Source: JAWLGZ01 sp041690635 (GTDB taxonomy: Bacteria > Pseudomonadota > Gammaproteobacteria > Thiohalomonadales > Thiohalomonadaceae). From it: a stretch of DNA of 64,000 nucleotides. The notes beneath the pieces were generated by a model. The model did not search any database and had not been told where the DNA came from. It was given only the letters and a program-made list of their open reading frames with translations. Positions 17,799 to 25,644 of this stretch are shown here, piece by piece (within the stretch, counting starts at the first letter, position 1; each line of letters starts with the position of its first letter). Both the position numbers and the translations under genes were made by a program. Where the stretch lies: contig JAWLGZ010000002.1 in NCBI GenBank assembly GCA_041690635.1, positions 558,001 to 622,000 of the forward strand, in the 5' to 3' direction.

Positions 17799-18458
17799 TC
17801 AGTGTTCGACCGGCAGGCCGGCCTTCTTCCACTCGGGGAAGCCATCTTCGAGACGGCGGGCGTCGAACCCCTCCTGGCGCAGGCGGGCCACTGCATCGTA
17901 GGCGAGTACACAGTAGGGGCCGCGGCAGTAGGCGACCACCGTCTGATTGGGCGGCAGGTCGGAGAGGTGTTTCTCCAACTCGCCCAGGGGGATGTTAATG
18001 GCGCCCGGCAGGTGGCCGGCCGCGAACTCTTCCGCCGGGCGCACGTCGAGCACGGTCACCAACCCGTCGCGGGCGCGGGCCAGCAGCTCCTCGGCCGGCA
18101 CCGGCTCCAGACTATCCTTGATCGTCAGATAGGTCCCCACCAGCCGATCCACCTCCGCCAGGTGCGTCTCCGCCACCCGCCGCAGACACTCGAGAATCTG
18201 GATCACGTCATCCCCGGAGAGGCGATAGAACACATGCTGCCCCTCCTTGCGGGTGGTCACCAGGCCCGCCTGGCGGAGCTGCTGGAGGTGCTGGGAGGTG
18301 TTGGCGACGGTCAATCCGGACACCCCGGCCAGCGCCTCGACACTGCGCTCACCCTGAGCCAAAAACTCCAATAATTCCAACCGGTTGCCGTTGCTTAGCG
18401 CCTTGCCGACGCGGGCAAACTGGTTGAAGAGTTCCTGTTTGAAGCCTTGCCTTGACAT
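17799..18458 (-). CDS. ArsR-family repressor fused to a rhodanese domain
   Basis: A 219-residue fusion. Residues about 10-100 form an ArsR winged helix (LSNGNRLELLEFLAQGERSV, then NTSQHLQQLRQAGLV as recognition helix). Residues about 120-215 form a rhodanese domain with the loop YCRGPYC, keeping the catalytic cysteine. Such fusions are thought to sense reactive sulfur or sulfide. The HTH lacks an obvious ArsR metal box (no ELCVCD-type motif), which favours sulfur rather than arsenite sensing. The gene is divergent from a hydrolase gene, and the 93-base gap carries an ATTCAA/TTGAAT dyad. Confidence 0.9.
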   Translation of the reverse strand: MSRQGFKQELFNQFARVGKALSNGNRLELLEFLAQGERSVEALAGVSGLTVANTSQHLQQLRQAGLVTTRKEGQHVFYRLSGDDVIQILECLRRVAETHLAEVDRLVGTYLTIKDSLEPVPAEELLARARDGLVTVLDVRPAEEFAAGHLPGAINIPLGELEKHLSDLPPNQTVVAYCRGPYCVLAYDAVARLRQEGFDARRLEDGFPEWKKAGLPVEH

Positions 18459-18473
18459 GGATGCCCCGTTCGC

Positions 18474-18501
18474 ATTCAATCGGTATAGAAACAACTTGAA
18501 T
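18474..18501. promoter_or_regulatory. Candidate operator of the ArsR-rhodanese regulator
   Basis: ATTCAA and TTGAAT half-sites, 16 bases apart, lie in the divergent promoter region between the ArsR-rhodanese gene and the hydrolase gene. The same half-sites with 8-base spacing occur at 23733-23752 and 26384-26403. The wider spacing here (16) weakens the match. Confidence 0.4.
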
Positions 18502-18551
18502 ATATCGGTTCCACCCCCGTTGCACCAGCCAAGAGAAATAAGGAGAACACC

Positions 18552-19442
18552 TTGAGAAGCCTCATCGCCGCCCTTGTACTGTTCGCTCTCGCCCCCCTCG
18601 CCGCCGCCGAACGTGTCACCCTGGAGCACGATGGAATGCGGGTCTGGGCCAACCTCGAGACCACCGGAACGGACTGGGCCGAGGGACCGGTGCTGCTGAT
18701 GACCCACGGCACCCTGGCCCATGGCGAGATGGAGATCATGCAGACCCTGCAGGAAGTGTTTCTGGAGCGCGGCTACAGCTCACTCTCGCTGAACCTGAGC
18801 CTGGGCGTGGCCGACCGGGAGGGGATGTACGACTGCGCGGTGCCGCACCGCCATCGCCACACCGATGCCCTGGACGAGATCGGCCTGTGGCTCGACTGGC
18901 TGCGCAAGCAGGGGGTGAGTTCGATCGTGCTGCTCGGCCACTCGCGCGGCGGCAACCAGACCGCCTGGTTCGCCGCCGAACGCGAAGCACCGGGAGTGCA
19001 ATCGGTCATTCTGGTGGCGCCCGCCACCTGGAACGCGGCCGACGCGGAGGCCGGTTATGCGCGCCGCTACGGCCAGCCGGTCCCCCCGCTGCTCGCCGAG
19101 GCGGAGCGGCTGGTTGCCGAAAGCAAGGGGGATACCCTGATTAAAACCCCCGGTTTCATCTACTGCGAGGGGGCGGAGGCGACCGCCGCCGCCTTCACCG
19201 CCTACTACCGCCCCGATGAGCGGTTCGACACCCCCACCCTGCTGCCCCGCATCGCAAGGCCGGTGCTGGTGATCGGCGGCAGCGAGGATACGGTGGTGGA
19301 TGCGATGGATGCGCGCCTGTCCGGCCTCGACGGCATCGACCATGTCGAACTCCACGTGCTGGAGGGTGCGGATCACTTCTTCCGCGACCTCTACGCGGAG
19401 GACCTGGCCGATATCGCGGTCGAGTTCATCGAGGCGCACTGA
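18552..19442 (+). CDS. Exported alpha/beta hydrolase
   Basis: A 296-residue protein with a signal peptide (LIAALVLFALAPLAAA). The alpha/beta-hydrolase fold shows an oxyanion segment LMTHGTLAHGEME, nucleophile elbow GHSRGG, an Asp in IGGSEDTVVD and a His in LEGADHFF. The substrate is unknown. The start is a TTG at 18552 after AAGGAGAA; no better start exists, and the signal peptide begins right there. The next two genes overlap in TGATG and TAATG fashion, so the three form one unit divergent from the ArsR-rhodanese regulator. Confidence 0.85.
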   Translation: MRSLIAALVLFALAPLAAAERVTLEHDGMRVWANLETTGTDWAEGPVLLMTHGTLAHGEMEIMQTLQEVFLERGYSSLSLNLSLGVADREGMYDCAVPHRHRHTDALDEIGLWLDWLRKQGVSSIVLLGHSRGGNQTAWFAAEREAPGVQSVILVAPATWNAADAEAGYARRYGQPVPPLLAEAERLVAESKGDTLIKTPGFIYCEGAEATAAAFTAYYRPDERFDTPTLLPRIARPVLVIGGSEDTVVDAMDARLSGLDGIDHVELHVLEGADHFFRDLYAEDLADIAVEFIEAH

Positions 19443-20023
19443 TGCGGTGGCCGGCCGTACTGGCGGTGGCCTTTTCCGCCGCGGCACACGCCGGTGAGGT
19501 GGTACGGATCACCGAGCCGGAGACCGGTCTCCCCTCCTGGCAGTGGTCGGACGGGCGCGCGGCGTTCACCTTCAACCAGCGTCTGCCGGACCAGACCCGC
19601 GCCTTCTTCCAGGCGCGGGGATTCGGTGCGGAAGAGGCGGAGCGGATCGCCCAGGCCTGCGTTTTCCAAGCCATCATCCGCAACACCGCCACGACGGACC
19701 ATGTGATGCGGCTGGATCTGGCGGAGTGGCGGGTCCGGCCGGCCGGCGGTGAGTTCCGCCCTCTGATCATCGAGCCGCAGTGGCAGAAGAGGTGGGCGGC
19801 ACGCGACGTGGCGCAACCGGCCCGCATCGCCTTCCGCTGGTCCCTCTTTCCCACCCGTCAGAGCTTCGAGCCGGGGGACTGGAACATGGGGATGATCACC
19901 GTCGGACTGGAACCCGGCGCCACCTTCGATCTGGCGGTTGCCTGGCATGAGGGGGAGCAACCGCAGGAGCGCCTCTTCCCCGGCATGGTGTGCGCCCCGG
20001 ATCTCGCGATGGAGGAGTTGTAA
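19442..20023 (+). CDS. Periplasmic protein of unknown function
   Basis: A 193-residue protein with a short signal peptide (MRWPAVLAVAFSAAAHA). The mature part has no recognised domain. It is mixed alpha/beta in look, with Trp-rich segments such as LPSWQWSDG and IIEPQWQKRW and two cysteines. Its ATG shares a base with the stop of the hydrolase gene and its stop shares a base with the TlpA-like gene. It is therefore made together with an exported hydrolase and an exported thioredoxin-fold protein. Confidence 0.7.
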   Translation: MRWPAVLAVAFSAAAHAGEVVRITEPETGLPSWQWSDGRAAFTFNQRLPDQTRAFFQARGFGAEEAERIAQACVFQAIIRNTATTDHVMRLDLAEWRVRPAGGEFRPLIIEPQWQKRWAARDVAQPARIAFRWSLFPTRQSFEPGDWNMGMITVGLEPGATFDLAVAWHEGEQPQERLFPGMVCAPDLAMEEL

Positions 20024-20526
20024 TGCGAAAGCTGCTGCTTCCGTTCCTGCTGCTCATGCCGCTGTCTGCGGCCCATGCCGAGCCGCAGACCCTGACCCCG
20101 GTGGAACCGCCGGTTGCGGCGCCCGATTTCCGGCTGGAGGACATGGACGGCAACCGCTACGCCCTCTCCGACCTGCAGGGTGAGGTGGTGATCGTCAACT
20201 TCTGGGCCACCTGGTGTCCCCCCTGCCGCGAGGAGATGCCCTCCATGCAGCGCGCCTGGGAGGCACTGGAACCGCAGGGGGTCACGATGCTGGCCATCAA
20301 CGTCGGTGAGGACCCGGACACGGTGTTCCGCTTCACCGCCGACTACCCGGTGGAGTTCCCGATCCTGTTCGACCGCGACAGCGCCGTGATCGGCGACTGG
20401 AAGGTGATGGGGCTTCCCGCCACCTACGTGGTAGACCCGAACGGGCACATCACCTACCGCGCAATCGGCGGGCGCGAGTGGGACGATCCGGCCCTGCTCG
20501 CCCCGGTGCTGGAGTTGCGGGACTAG
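20023..20526 (+). CDS. TlpA/ResA-type periplasmic thioredoxin-fold protein
   Basis: A 167-residue protein with a signal peptide (LLLPFLLLMPLSAAHA) and a thioredoxin fold carrying the redox motif FWATWCPPCREEMP. Other landmarks are VVIVNFWA before the motif and the cis-proline in GLPATYVVDPNG. Proteins of this type reduce disulfides in the periplasm, for instance in cytochrome c maturation. The gene is coupled by a TAATG overlap to the preceding unknown gene. The setting suggests thiol chemistry on the hydrolase or unknown partner. Confidence 0.9.
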   Translation: MRKLLLPFLLLMPLSAAHAEPQTLTPVEPPVAAPDFRLEDMDGNRYALSDLQGEVVIVNFWATWCPPCREEMPSMQRAWEALEPQGVTMLAINVGEDPDTVFRFTADYPVEFPILFDRDSAVIGDWKVMGLPATYVVDPNGHITYRAIGGREWDDPALLAPVLELRD

Positions 20527-20534
20527 CCAGGAAT

Positions 20535-20702
20535 CCTCTCGCCAGGACGCAAAGGCGCAAAGGGTATGGGCCTTTTGCAACGTACCGCTTTGCTTCGTCT
20601 CGGCATCTGAATACGGGATCTGGCAGGCCAACGTGCCGTCCACTGTTCTTGAGATGACTCTGGTGGTTTATCTTTGCGTCTCTGCGTCTTTGCGAGAGCA
20701 CC
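20535..20702. repeat. Dispersed inverted repeat, 'CTCTGCG' family (copy B)
   Basis: The left arm begins CTCTCGCCAGGACGCAAAGG and the right arm ends CTGCGTCTTTGCGAGAG. The stretch fills the whole gap between the TlpA-like gene and arsS, and could fold as a long hairpin. It is related to the elements at 14359-14525 and 51186-51630. Confidence 0.65.
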
Positions 20703-20723
20703 CTTACTGAAGAGGCGATCGGA

Positions 20724-21686
20724 ATGCTGGCCACCCTCCCCCTGTTGCAGAGCGACGAGTTTCCAGCCGTGCGCCGTGGGCGACTCACCACGCTCCAGGT
20801 CAACCTGGGCTACCGCTGCAATCAGTCCTGCCTGCACTGCCACGTGGCGGCGGGACCCAACCGCACCGAACAGATGTCGGAAGAGACCGCCACGCAGGTG
20901 ATCGCCTTCCTGGCGACCGGCGCGGTCGACACCCTCGACCTGACCGGCGGCGCGCCTGAACTGAACCCCCGCTTTCGCCGCCTGGTCACCGAGGCCCGCC
21001 GGCTCGGCCTGCGGGTGATCGACCGCTGCAATCTCACTGTGCTGGAGGAGCCGGACCAGGCGGACCTCGCCCGATTCCTGGCCGAACAAGGGGTCGAGGT
21101 GGTCGCCTCCCTCCCCTGCTATCTGGAGGAGAATGTAAACGCCCAGCGCGGTCGCGGTGTCTACGAGGCGAGCATGCGCGCCCTGCGCCGGTTGAACCGG
21201 CTGGGTTACGGCGACCCCGAATCGGGGCTCCTGCTCAATCTGGTCTACAACCCGACCGGCCCGTCTCTACCGCCGCCCCAGGCGCAACTGGAGGCGGATT
21301 ATCGACGCGAACTGGCACAGCGCCACGGCATCCGCTTCAACCGCCTCCTCGCCTTCACCAACCTGCCGGTGCAGCGCTTCGGCAGCGCCCTGCTCTCCCG
21401 CGGCGAGTTCCACGACTACGTCAAGCTGCTGAAAGCGTCGTATCAGGCCCGGAACCTGGAGCAGGTGATGTGCCGTTCGCTGGTCAGTATCGACTGGCAG
21501 GGGTGGGCCTACGATTGCGACTTCAACCAGATGCTCGGCCTGCCGCTGACGCCCCCCGGCGGCGAACGGCTCCACATCGACCAACTGGCTGGCGCGGCGC
21601 TCGAAGGCAACCCCATCGTTGTCGCCGACCACTGCTTCGGCTGCACCGCCGGCCAGGGGTCGAGCTGCGGCGGCTCGCTGGGCTGA
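20724..21686 (+). CDS. arsS: Radical SAM protein ArsS (arsenosugar biosynthesis type)
   Basis: A 320-residue radical SAM enzyme with the cluster motif CNQSCLHCHV (CxxxCxxC) and the second landmark LTGGAPELNP. The family-specific cysteine-rich C terminus HCFGCTAGQGSSCGG is also present. In some relatives the C terminus contains selenocysteine; here cysteines are present and the gene ends normally at TGA. ArsS is thought to attach the adenosyl-derived sugar to methylated arsenic in arsenosugar formation. The two transferases that usually accompany it follow downstream. No arsM is seen nearby. Confidence 0.9.
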   Translation: MLATLPLLQSDEFPAVRRGRLTTLQVNLGYRCNQSCLHCHVAAGPNRTEQMSEETATQVIAFLATGAVDTLDLTGGAPELNPRFRRLVTEARRLGLRVIDRCNLTVLEEPDQADLARFLAEQGVEVVASLPCYLEENVNAQRGRGVYEASMRALRRLNRLGYGDPESGLLLNLVYNPTGPSLPPPQAQLEADYRRELAQRHGIRFNRLLAFTNLPVQRFGSALLSRGEFHDYVKLLKASYQARNLEQVMCRSLVSIDWQGWAYDCDFNQMLGLPLTPPGGERLHIDQLAGAALEGNPIVVADHCFGCTAGQGSSCGGSLG

Positions 21687-21692
21687 CCGGGT

Positions 21693-21755
21693 AGGGCGCA
21701 ATCGTATTGCGCCGTGTAGCCGGGAAGGCGCTCCGGCGCAATACGATTGCGCCCT
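21693..21755. repeat. 21-base perfect inverted repeat between arsS and the glycosyltransferase
   Basis: Arms at 21693-21713 and 21735-21755 are exact reverse complements, built on GGGCGCAAT and ATTGCGCCC, with a 21-base loop. The hairpin sits inside an otherwise compact operon. No T tract follows, so it is more likely a mobile palindromic unit or an mRNA-stability element than a terminator. Confidence 0.8.
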
Positions 21756-21777
21756 GAAAATTTGAAATGAAGAAACA

Positions 21778-22452
21778 GTGCGCATCTCCATCATCATCCC
21801 GACCCTGAACGAAGCGGAATCCATCGCGGCCACGCTGAACCCGCTGCAGGTGATGCGTGCACGCGGACACGAGGTGATCGTGGTCGACGGCGGCAGCACC
21901 GATGCGACGATCAATCTGGCCGCGCCGCTCACCGATGCCGTCATCGACTCGGCACCCGGCCGCGCTACGCAGATGAACGCCGGCGCCGCCAAAGCAAGCG
22001 GCGATGTGCTCTGGTTTCTGCACGCCGATACCCTGGCACCGGAGAGCGCCGACCGCGACATCGGACACGCCCTGGAGGGCGGCTTCGCCTGGGGCCGCTT
22101 CCCGGTGCGGCTCTCCGGCAGCCACCCCCTGCTACGAATCGTGGAACGGATGATGAACCTGCGCTCCTGCCTGACCGGTATCGCCACCGGCGACCAGGGG
22201 ATCTTCGTGCGCCGCGATCTGTTCGAGGCGATCGGCGGCTTCGCCCCCATCCCGCTGATGGAGGACATCGATTTGAGCCGCCGCCTCAAGCGGCAGGCAG
22301 GGCGACCCGCCTGCCTGAAGCGGAGATTGGTGACCTCCAGCCGGCGCTGGGAGACCAACGGCATGGTCGCCACCATCCTGCTGATGTGGCGCCTGCGGCT
22401 TGCCTACGCCCTCGGCGCCGATCCCGCCGCACTGGCAAGGCGTTATCGGTGA
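21778..22452 (+). CDS. Arsenosugar-type glycosyltransferase (rSAM/selenodomain-associated transferase 2)
   Basis: A 224-residue GT-A glycosyltransferase beginning RISIIIPTLNEAESI, with the metal-binding region VVDGGSTDAT and LWFLHADTL and a later MEDIDLSRRLK that supplies the base. This pattern and length fit the TIGR04283 family that regularly neighbours ArsS. The start is a GTG at 21778. The hairpin 21693-21755 lies just upstream. The stop overlaps the GTG start of the next transferase (GTGA). The real acceptor in this organism is not known. Confidence 0.88.
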   Translation: MRISIIIPTLNEAESIAATLNPLQVMRARGHEVIVVDGGSTDATINLAAPLTDAVIDSAPGRATQMNAGAAKASGDVLWFLHADTLAPESADRDIGHALEGGFAWGRFPVRLSGSHPLLRIVERMMNLRSCLTGIATGDQGIFVRRDLFEAIGGFAPIPLMEDIDLSRRLKRQAGRPACLKRRLVTSSRRWETNGMVATILLMWRLRLAYALGADPAALARRYR

Positions 22453-23069
22453 GTGCAAGCGGCACGATCCTGGTGTTCGCCAAGGCACCCGTCGCGGGCG
22501 AGGCGAAGACCCGCCTCATTCCGGCCCTGGGCGCCGCGGATGCGGCGGCACTGCACGAAAGACTCATCGGCCGGACGCTCGCCACGGCAACCGAGACCGG
22601 ATTTCGCATGGTCCTGTGGTGCCACCCGGACGCCAGGCATCCCCTGTTCGCCGCTTGGCGTGAGAACCGGATCCCCCTGGAAACGCAGACCGGCGACCAT
22701 CTGGGCGAGCGCATGTACCGCGCCTTCACGGCCACCAAAGGGCCGGCGGTGGTGATCGGCACCGACTGCCCCGACCTCACGGCCGGCGATCTGGCACAGG
22801 CATTCAGGCTGCTTGCCACCGGCAATGATGCCGTACTCGGCCCGGCACTGGACGGCGGCTACTGGCTGCTGGGGCTGAACCGGCCGGACCACTCCCTGTT
22901 CGAGGGTATCGACTGGGGCGGCAACCGGGTGGCGGCGCAGACCCGGCAGCGGCTCACGGCCCTCGGCTGGCGCTGGGAGGAACTCGCATCCCGGCCCGAC
23001 ATCGACCGTCCGGAAGACCTCCGCTACCTCCCTCCCTCCTTTTTCAACCGTATCGGTGATACCACATGA
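22449..23069 (+). CDS. Arsenosugar-type transferase (rSAM/selenodomain-associated transferase 1, CofC-like)
   Basis: A 206-residue nucleotidyltransferase-like protein: LVFAKAPVAGEAKTRLIP at the N terminus, then VVIGTDCPDLT and LGPALDGGYWLLGL. These are the hallmarks of the TIGR04282 (CofC-like) partner of ArsS. The GTG start at 22449 overlaps the upstream stop, and its own stop overlaps the next gene (ATGA). The two transferases together are the usual ArsS companions, so the cluster assignment is well supported even though the product is not. Confidence 0.88.
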   Translation: MSASGTILVFAKAPVAGEAKTRLIPALGAADAAALHERLIGRTLATATETGFRMVLWCHPDARHPLFAAWRENRIPLETQTGDHLGERMYRAFTATKGPAVVIGTDCPDLTAGDLAQAFRLLATGNDAVLGPALDGGYWLLGLNRPDHSLFEGIDWGGNRVAAQTRQRLTALGWRWEELASRPDIDRPEDLRYLPPSFFNRIGDTT

Positions 23070-23293
23070 ACTGGCTCGATCGACTCCCCTGGCCCCCGCT
23101 CCTCCTTGCCGCCGTGCTGCTCGGCCTGGCGCCCTTCGTGCCGGAGCCCCACCTGTGGGAGAAGCTGAAGATGCTCGCCGCCGGGACACTCACCCGCCCC
23201 ATCGACATCTTCGACCTCCTGATGCACGGCACACCGGCGGTGTTGGTGATCCTGAAGTCGGCACGCGGAAGGGGCGCGGACCGTGAAGGCTAA
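23066..23293 (+). CDS. Small membrane protein of the arsS cluster
   Basis: A 75-residue protein with one clear hydrophobic segment (PLLLAAVLLGLAPF) and the conserved-looking phrase RPIDIFDLLMHGTPAVLVILK. Databases often label such proteins 'RND transporter', but it is far too short to be one. It overlaps the transferase upstream (ATGA) and the next gene by 11 bases, so it is produced with them. Function unknown. Confidence 0.65.
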   Translation: MNWLDRLPWPPLLLAAVLLGLAPFVPEPHLWEKLKMLAAGTLTRPIDIFDLLMHGTPAVLVILKSARGRGADREG

Positions 23294-23657
23294 GCTGATC
23301 TTCGTCTACAACGCGGACGGGGGGCTGTTCAACACCGTCACCGACATCGCCCACAAGATCCTCTCCCCCGCCACCTACCGCTGCGACCTGTGCGTATTGA
23401 CCCACGGCTACTTCACGGTGCGGGAGGAGTGGCGGCGGTTCCTTGAGGGGCTGGGGGTCGAGTGTGAATTTCTGCATCGGGACGAGGCGCGCGCCCGCTT
23501 TCCCGACCTCGACATTCCACTCCCGGCGGTACTCCGCCAGACGGAGGGGCAGGTGGCGATCTGCCTCGACGCGGAGGCGATCCGGCAGTGCGCCACCCTC
23601 GAAGCGCTCCAGCAGGCGGTCATCGAACGATGCCGCGGCGCGACGCTGGAGCGGTAG
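23283..23657 (+). CDS. Small unknown protein with YNADGG and CxxC motifs
   Basis: A 124-residue cytosolic protein beginning KLIFVYNADGGLFNTVTDIAHKI, followed by a CDLC motif, LTHGYF, and two further cysteines near the C terminus. I recall this arrangement as a recurring uncharacterised bacterial family, but no function is known to me. The GTG start lies within the end of the preceding small gene. The CxxC suggests thiol redox or metal binding, fitting the sulfur/arsenic setting. Confidence 0.65.
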   Translation: MKAKLIFVYNADGGLFNTVTDIAHKILSPATYRCDLCVLTHGYFTVREEWRRFLEGLGVECEFLHRDEARARFPDLDIPLPAVLRQTEGQVAICLDAEAIRQCATLEALQQAVIERCRGATLER

Positions 23658-23700
23658 GAGCCCGCCCCTGCGGGCGAACAGCGGCGGAGCCGCTTCAAGG
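23655..23700. repeat. REP-like palindromic repeat
   Basis: TAGGAGCCCGCCC and GCGGGCGAA, followed by a second small palindrome (GCGGCGGAGCCGC), immediately follow the unknown gene. Related sequences occur at 47137-47205 and 49525-49673. Such extragenic palindromes are common in gammaproteobacteria and often stabilise mRNA ends. Confidence 0.7.
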
Positions 23701-23715
23701 ATCATGCTCCACAAA

Positions 23716-23752
23716 TTGACATTTCCCTATATATTCAACCATTCTATTGATT
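23716..23752 (+). promoter_or_regulatory. Candidate promoter and ATTCAA-N8-TTGATT operator before the sterol-desaturase gene
   Basis: TTGACA (23716-23721) is followed 18 bases later by CATTCT. The dyad ATTCAA-N8-TTGATT (23733-23752) overlaps the downstream element. The same layout occurs before the TauE gene (26369-26403). Confidence 0.45.
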
Positions 23753-23776
23753 ACGTTTCGCAAGAGGGGATGAACA

Positions 23777-24652
23777 ATGGAGTGGGGGGAATGGGTACTC
23801 GGCCATGAGGTGCCAATCCGGCTGGGCTTCTTCTTCGGCATCTTCGCGCTGATGGCGCTGTGGGAGTTGGCGGCGCCGCGCAGGGCGCTGACCGTGTCCA
23901 AGGGCCGGCGCTGGGGCGCCAACCTCGGCATCGTGGTGTTCAACTCCGTTCTGCTGCGGGTGATCTTCCCCACCGCGGCGGTCGGCGTGGCGCTCTTCGC
24001 GGAGCAGGCCGGGTGGGGGGTGTTCAACCATTTCGGCGTTCCGTTCGCCTGGGCGGTGCTGCTGTCGGTGCTGCTGCTCGATTTCGCCATCTACCTCCAG
24101 CACGTGATGTTCCACGCGGTGCCGGTGCTGTGGCGTCTGCACCGCATGCACCATGCGGACCTCGACTACGACGTCACCACCGGCGCCCGCTTCCACCCCG
24201 TCGAGATCATCCTGTCGATGCTGATCAAGTTCGGCGTCATCGCCGTGCTCGGTGCACCGGCGCTGGCGGTGGTGATCTTCGAGGTGCTGCTGAACGCCAC
24301 GGCCATGTTCAACCACGGCAACGTGCGCCTGCCGCTGGGGGTGGATCGGGTACTGCGACTGCTGGTGGTCACCCCCGACATGCACCGGGTCCACCACTCG
24401 GTGCATCGGGACGAGACCGACAGCAACTTCGGTTTCAACCTGCCCTGGTGGGACCGCCTCTGCGGCACCTACCGTCCGCAGCCGCGTGACGGCCACGAGG
24501 CGATGACCATCGGCATACCCGACTTCCGCGACCCGCGCCGGGTGGCCGGGCTGTTGGGGATGCTGCTCCTCCCCTTCCTCAACCGGGAACGGGCCGGCAC
24601 ACCCGATGTCCCGCCCACCCAAGCGTCCGCCGCAAAGGAGAGCGGCTCATGA
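23777..24652 (+). CDS. Sterol desaturase/fatty acid hydroxylase family protein
   Basis: A 291-residue membrane protein with about four hydrophobic segments and the di-iron histidine boxes HVMFH, HRMHH and HRVHHSVH. The spacing is that of the FA-hydroxylase superfamily. It would use oxygen to hydroxylate or desaturate a lipid; the substrate cannot be deduced. Hopanoid/squalene genes exist at 52.9-56.1 kb, but nothing links them directly. The stop overlaps the start of the VTT-rhodanese gene (ATGA). Confidence 0.9.
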   Translation: MEWGEWVLGHEVPIRLGFFFGIFALMALWELAAPRRALTVSKGRRWGANLGIVVFNSVLLRVIFPTAAVGVALFAEQAGWGVFNHFGVPFAWAVLLSVLLLDFAIYLQHVMFHAVPVLWRLHRMHHADLDYDVTTGARFHPVEIILSMLIKFGVIAVLGAPALAVVIFEVLLNATAMFNHGNVRLPLGVDRVLRLLVVTPDMHRVHHSVHRDETDSNFGFNLPWWDRLCGTYRPQPRDGHEAMTIGIPDFRDPRRVAGLLGMLLLPFLNRERAGTPDVPPTQASAAKESGS

Positions 24653-25644
24653 ACACCCGTGCCGTTCGCTGGATCGCCTTCGCCGCACTGCTGGGAGCGG
24701 TGGCCCTCGCCCTGCTCAACCGGGACCGGTTCGATGCGGCGGCGCTCGAACTCTGGATGGCGTCGGCCGGCGGGTTCGCGCCGCTGCTGTTCATGCTGAT
24801 CTACGCCGTCGCCACGGTGCTGTTCCTCCCCGGCTCGGTCCTGACCCTGGCCGGCGGCGCCCTGTTCGGGCCGGTCTGGGGGACGCTGTGGAACCTGACC
24901 GGCGCCACCCTCGGCGCGGCGCTCGCCTTTCTCATCGCCCGCCACCTGGCCGGCGACTGGGCAGCCCGCCGCACCGGCGGCAAGCTCAAACCGATCGTCG
25001 AAGGGGTCGAACAGGAGGGGTGGCGCTTCGTCGCCTTTACCCGGCTGGTGCCGCTGTTCCCCTTCAACCTGCTGAACTACGCCCTCGGCCTGACCCGCAT
25101 CCGCTTCCTGCACTACCTGCTGGCCACCTGGATCTGCATGCTTCCGGGGGCGATTGCCTACACCTACCTGGGATACGCAGGGCGCGAAGCGGTGGCCGGC
25201 GGCGCGGGGGTGATTCAGAAGGGATTGCTGGCCCTTGCACTACTGGCGGCGGTTGCATTCCTGCCGCGGTTGGTACGCCGCCTGCGCGGACCGGCCGGAC
25301 CGGTACTGGAGGTGCCCGAACTGCACCACCAACTGGCCGAGGGCAAACCGCCGCTGGTGCTCGACGTGCGCGACGCCCCCGAGTTCACCACCGGCCATAT
25401 CGCCGGTGCCCACAACATCCCGTTACCGGAACTGAAGGCGCGCCTGGCGGAACTGGAGCCGTGGCGGGACCACCGCCTCGCCGTCATCTGCCACACCGAC
25501 CGGCGCTCCGCCCGCGCGGTGGCACTCCTGGCCCGCGCCGGTTTTTCCCGGGTCCATCTGGTCCGGGCGGGGATGCAGCGGTGGCGGCAGGAGGGTTTTC
25601 CGGTGGAGGGGAGTCCATCGGAGGAGCCTGCGGCCGGGCAGTGA
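24649..25644 (+). CDS. VTT (TVP38/TMEM64/DedA-like) membrane protein fused to rhodanese
   Basis: A 331-residue fusion. The first ~215 residues are a VTT-type membrane domain with the signature FLPGSVLTLAGGALFGP and the later LVPLFPFNLLNYALGLT. The last ~105 residues are a cytoplasmic rhodanese (VLDVRDAPEFTTGHIAGAHN) whose active loop ICHTDRRSA keeps the cysteine. Such an enzyme could couple membrane transport or lipid flipping to sulfane-sulfur handling. It overlaps both neighbours (ATGA upstream, TGATG downstream), so the three genes form one unit. Confidence 0.9.
   Translation: MNTRAVRWIAFAALLGAVALALLNRDRFDAAALELWMASAGGFAPLLFMLIYAVATVLFLPGSVLTLAGGALFGPVWGTLWNLTGATLGAALAFLIARHLAGDWAARRTGGKLKPIVEGVEQEGWRFVAFTRLVPLFPFNLLNYALGLTRIRFLHYLLATWICMLPGAIAYTYLGYAGREAVAGGAGVIQKGLLALALLAAVAFLPRLVRRLRGPAGPVLEVPELHHQLAEGKPPLVLDVRDAPEFTTGHIAGAHNIPLPELKARLAELEPWRDHRLAVICHTDRRSARAVALLARAGFSRVHLVRAGMQRWRQEGFPVEGSPSEEPAAGQ

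Noticed and set aside
20724..21686. Selenocysteine at the TGA ending arsS
   Set aside because: The C-terminal Cys motif (GSSCGG) is complete before the TGA, and I saw no SECIS-like hairpin placed right after it. Normal termination is simpler.
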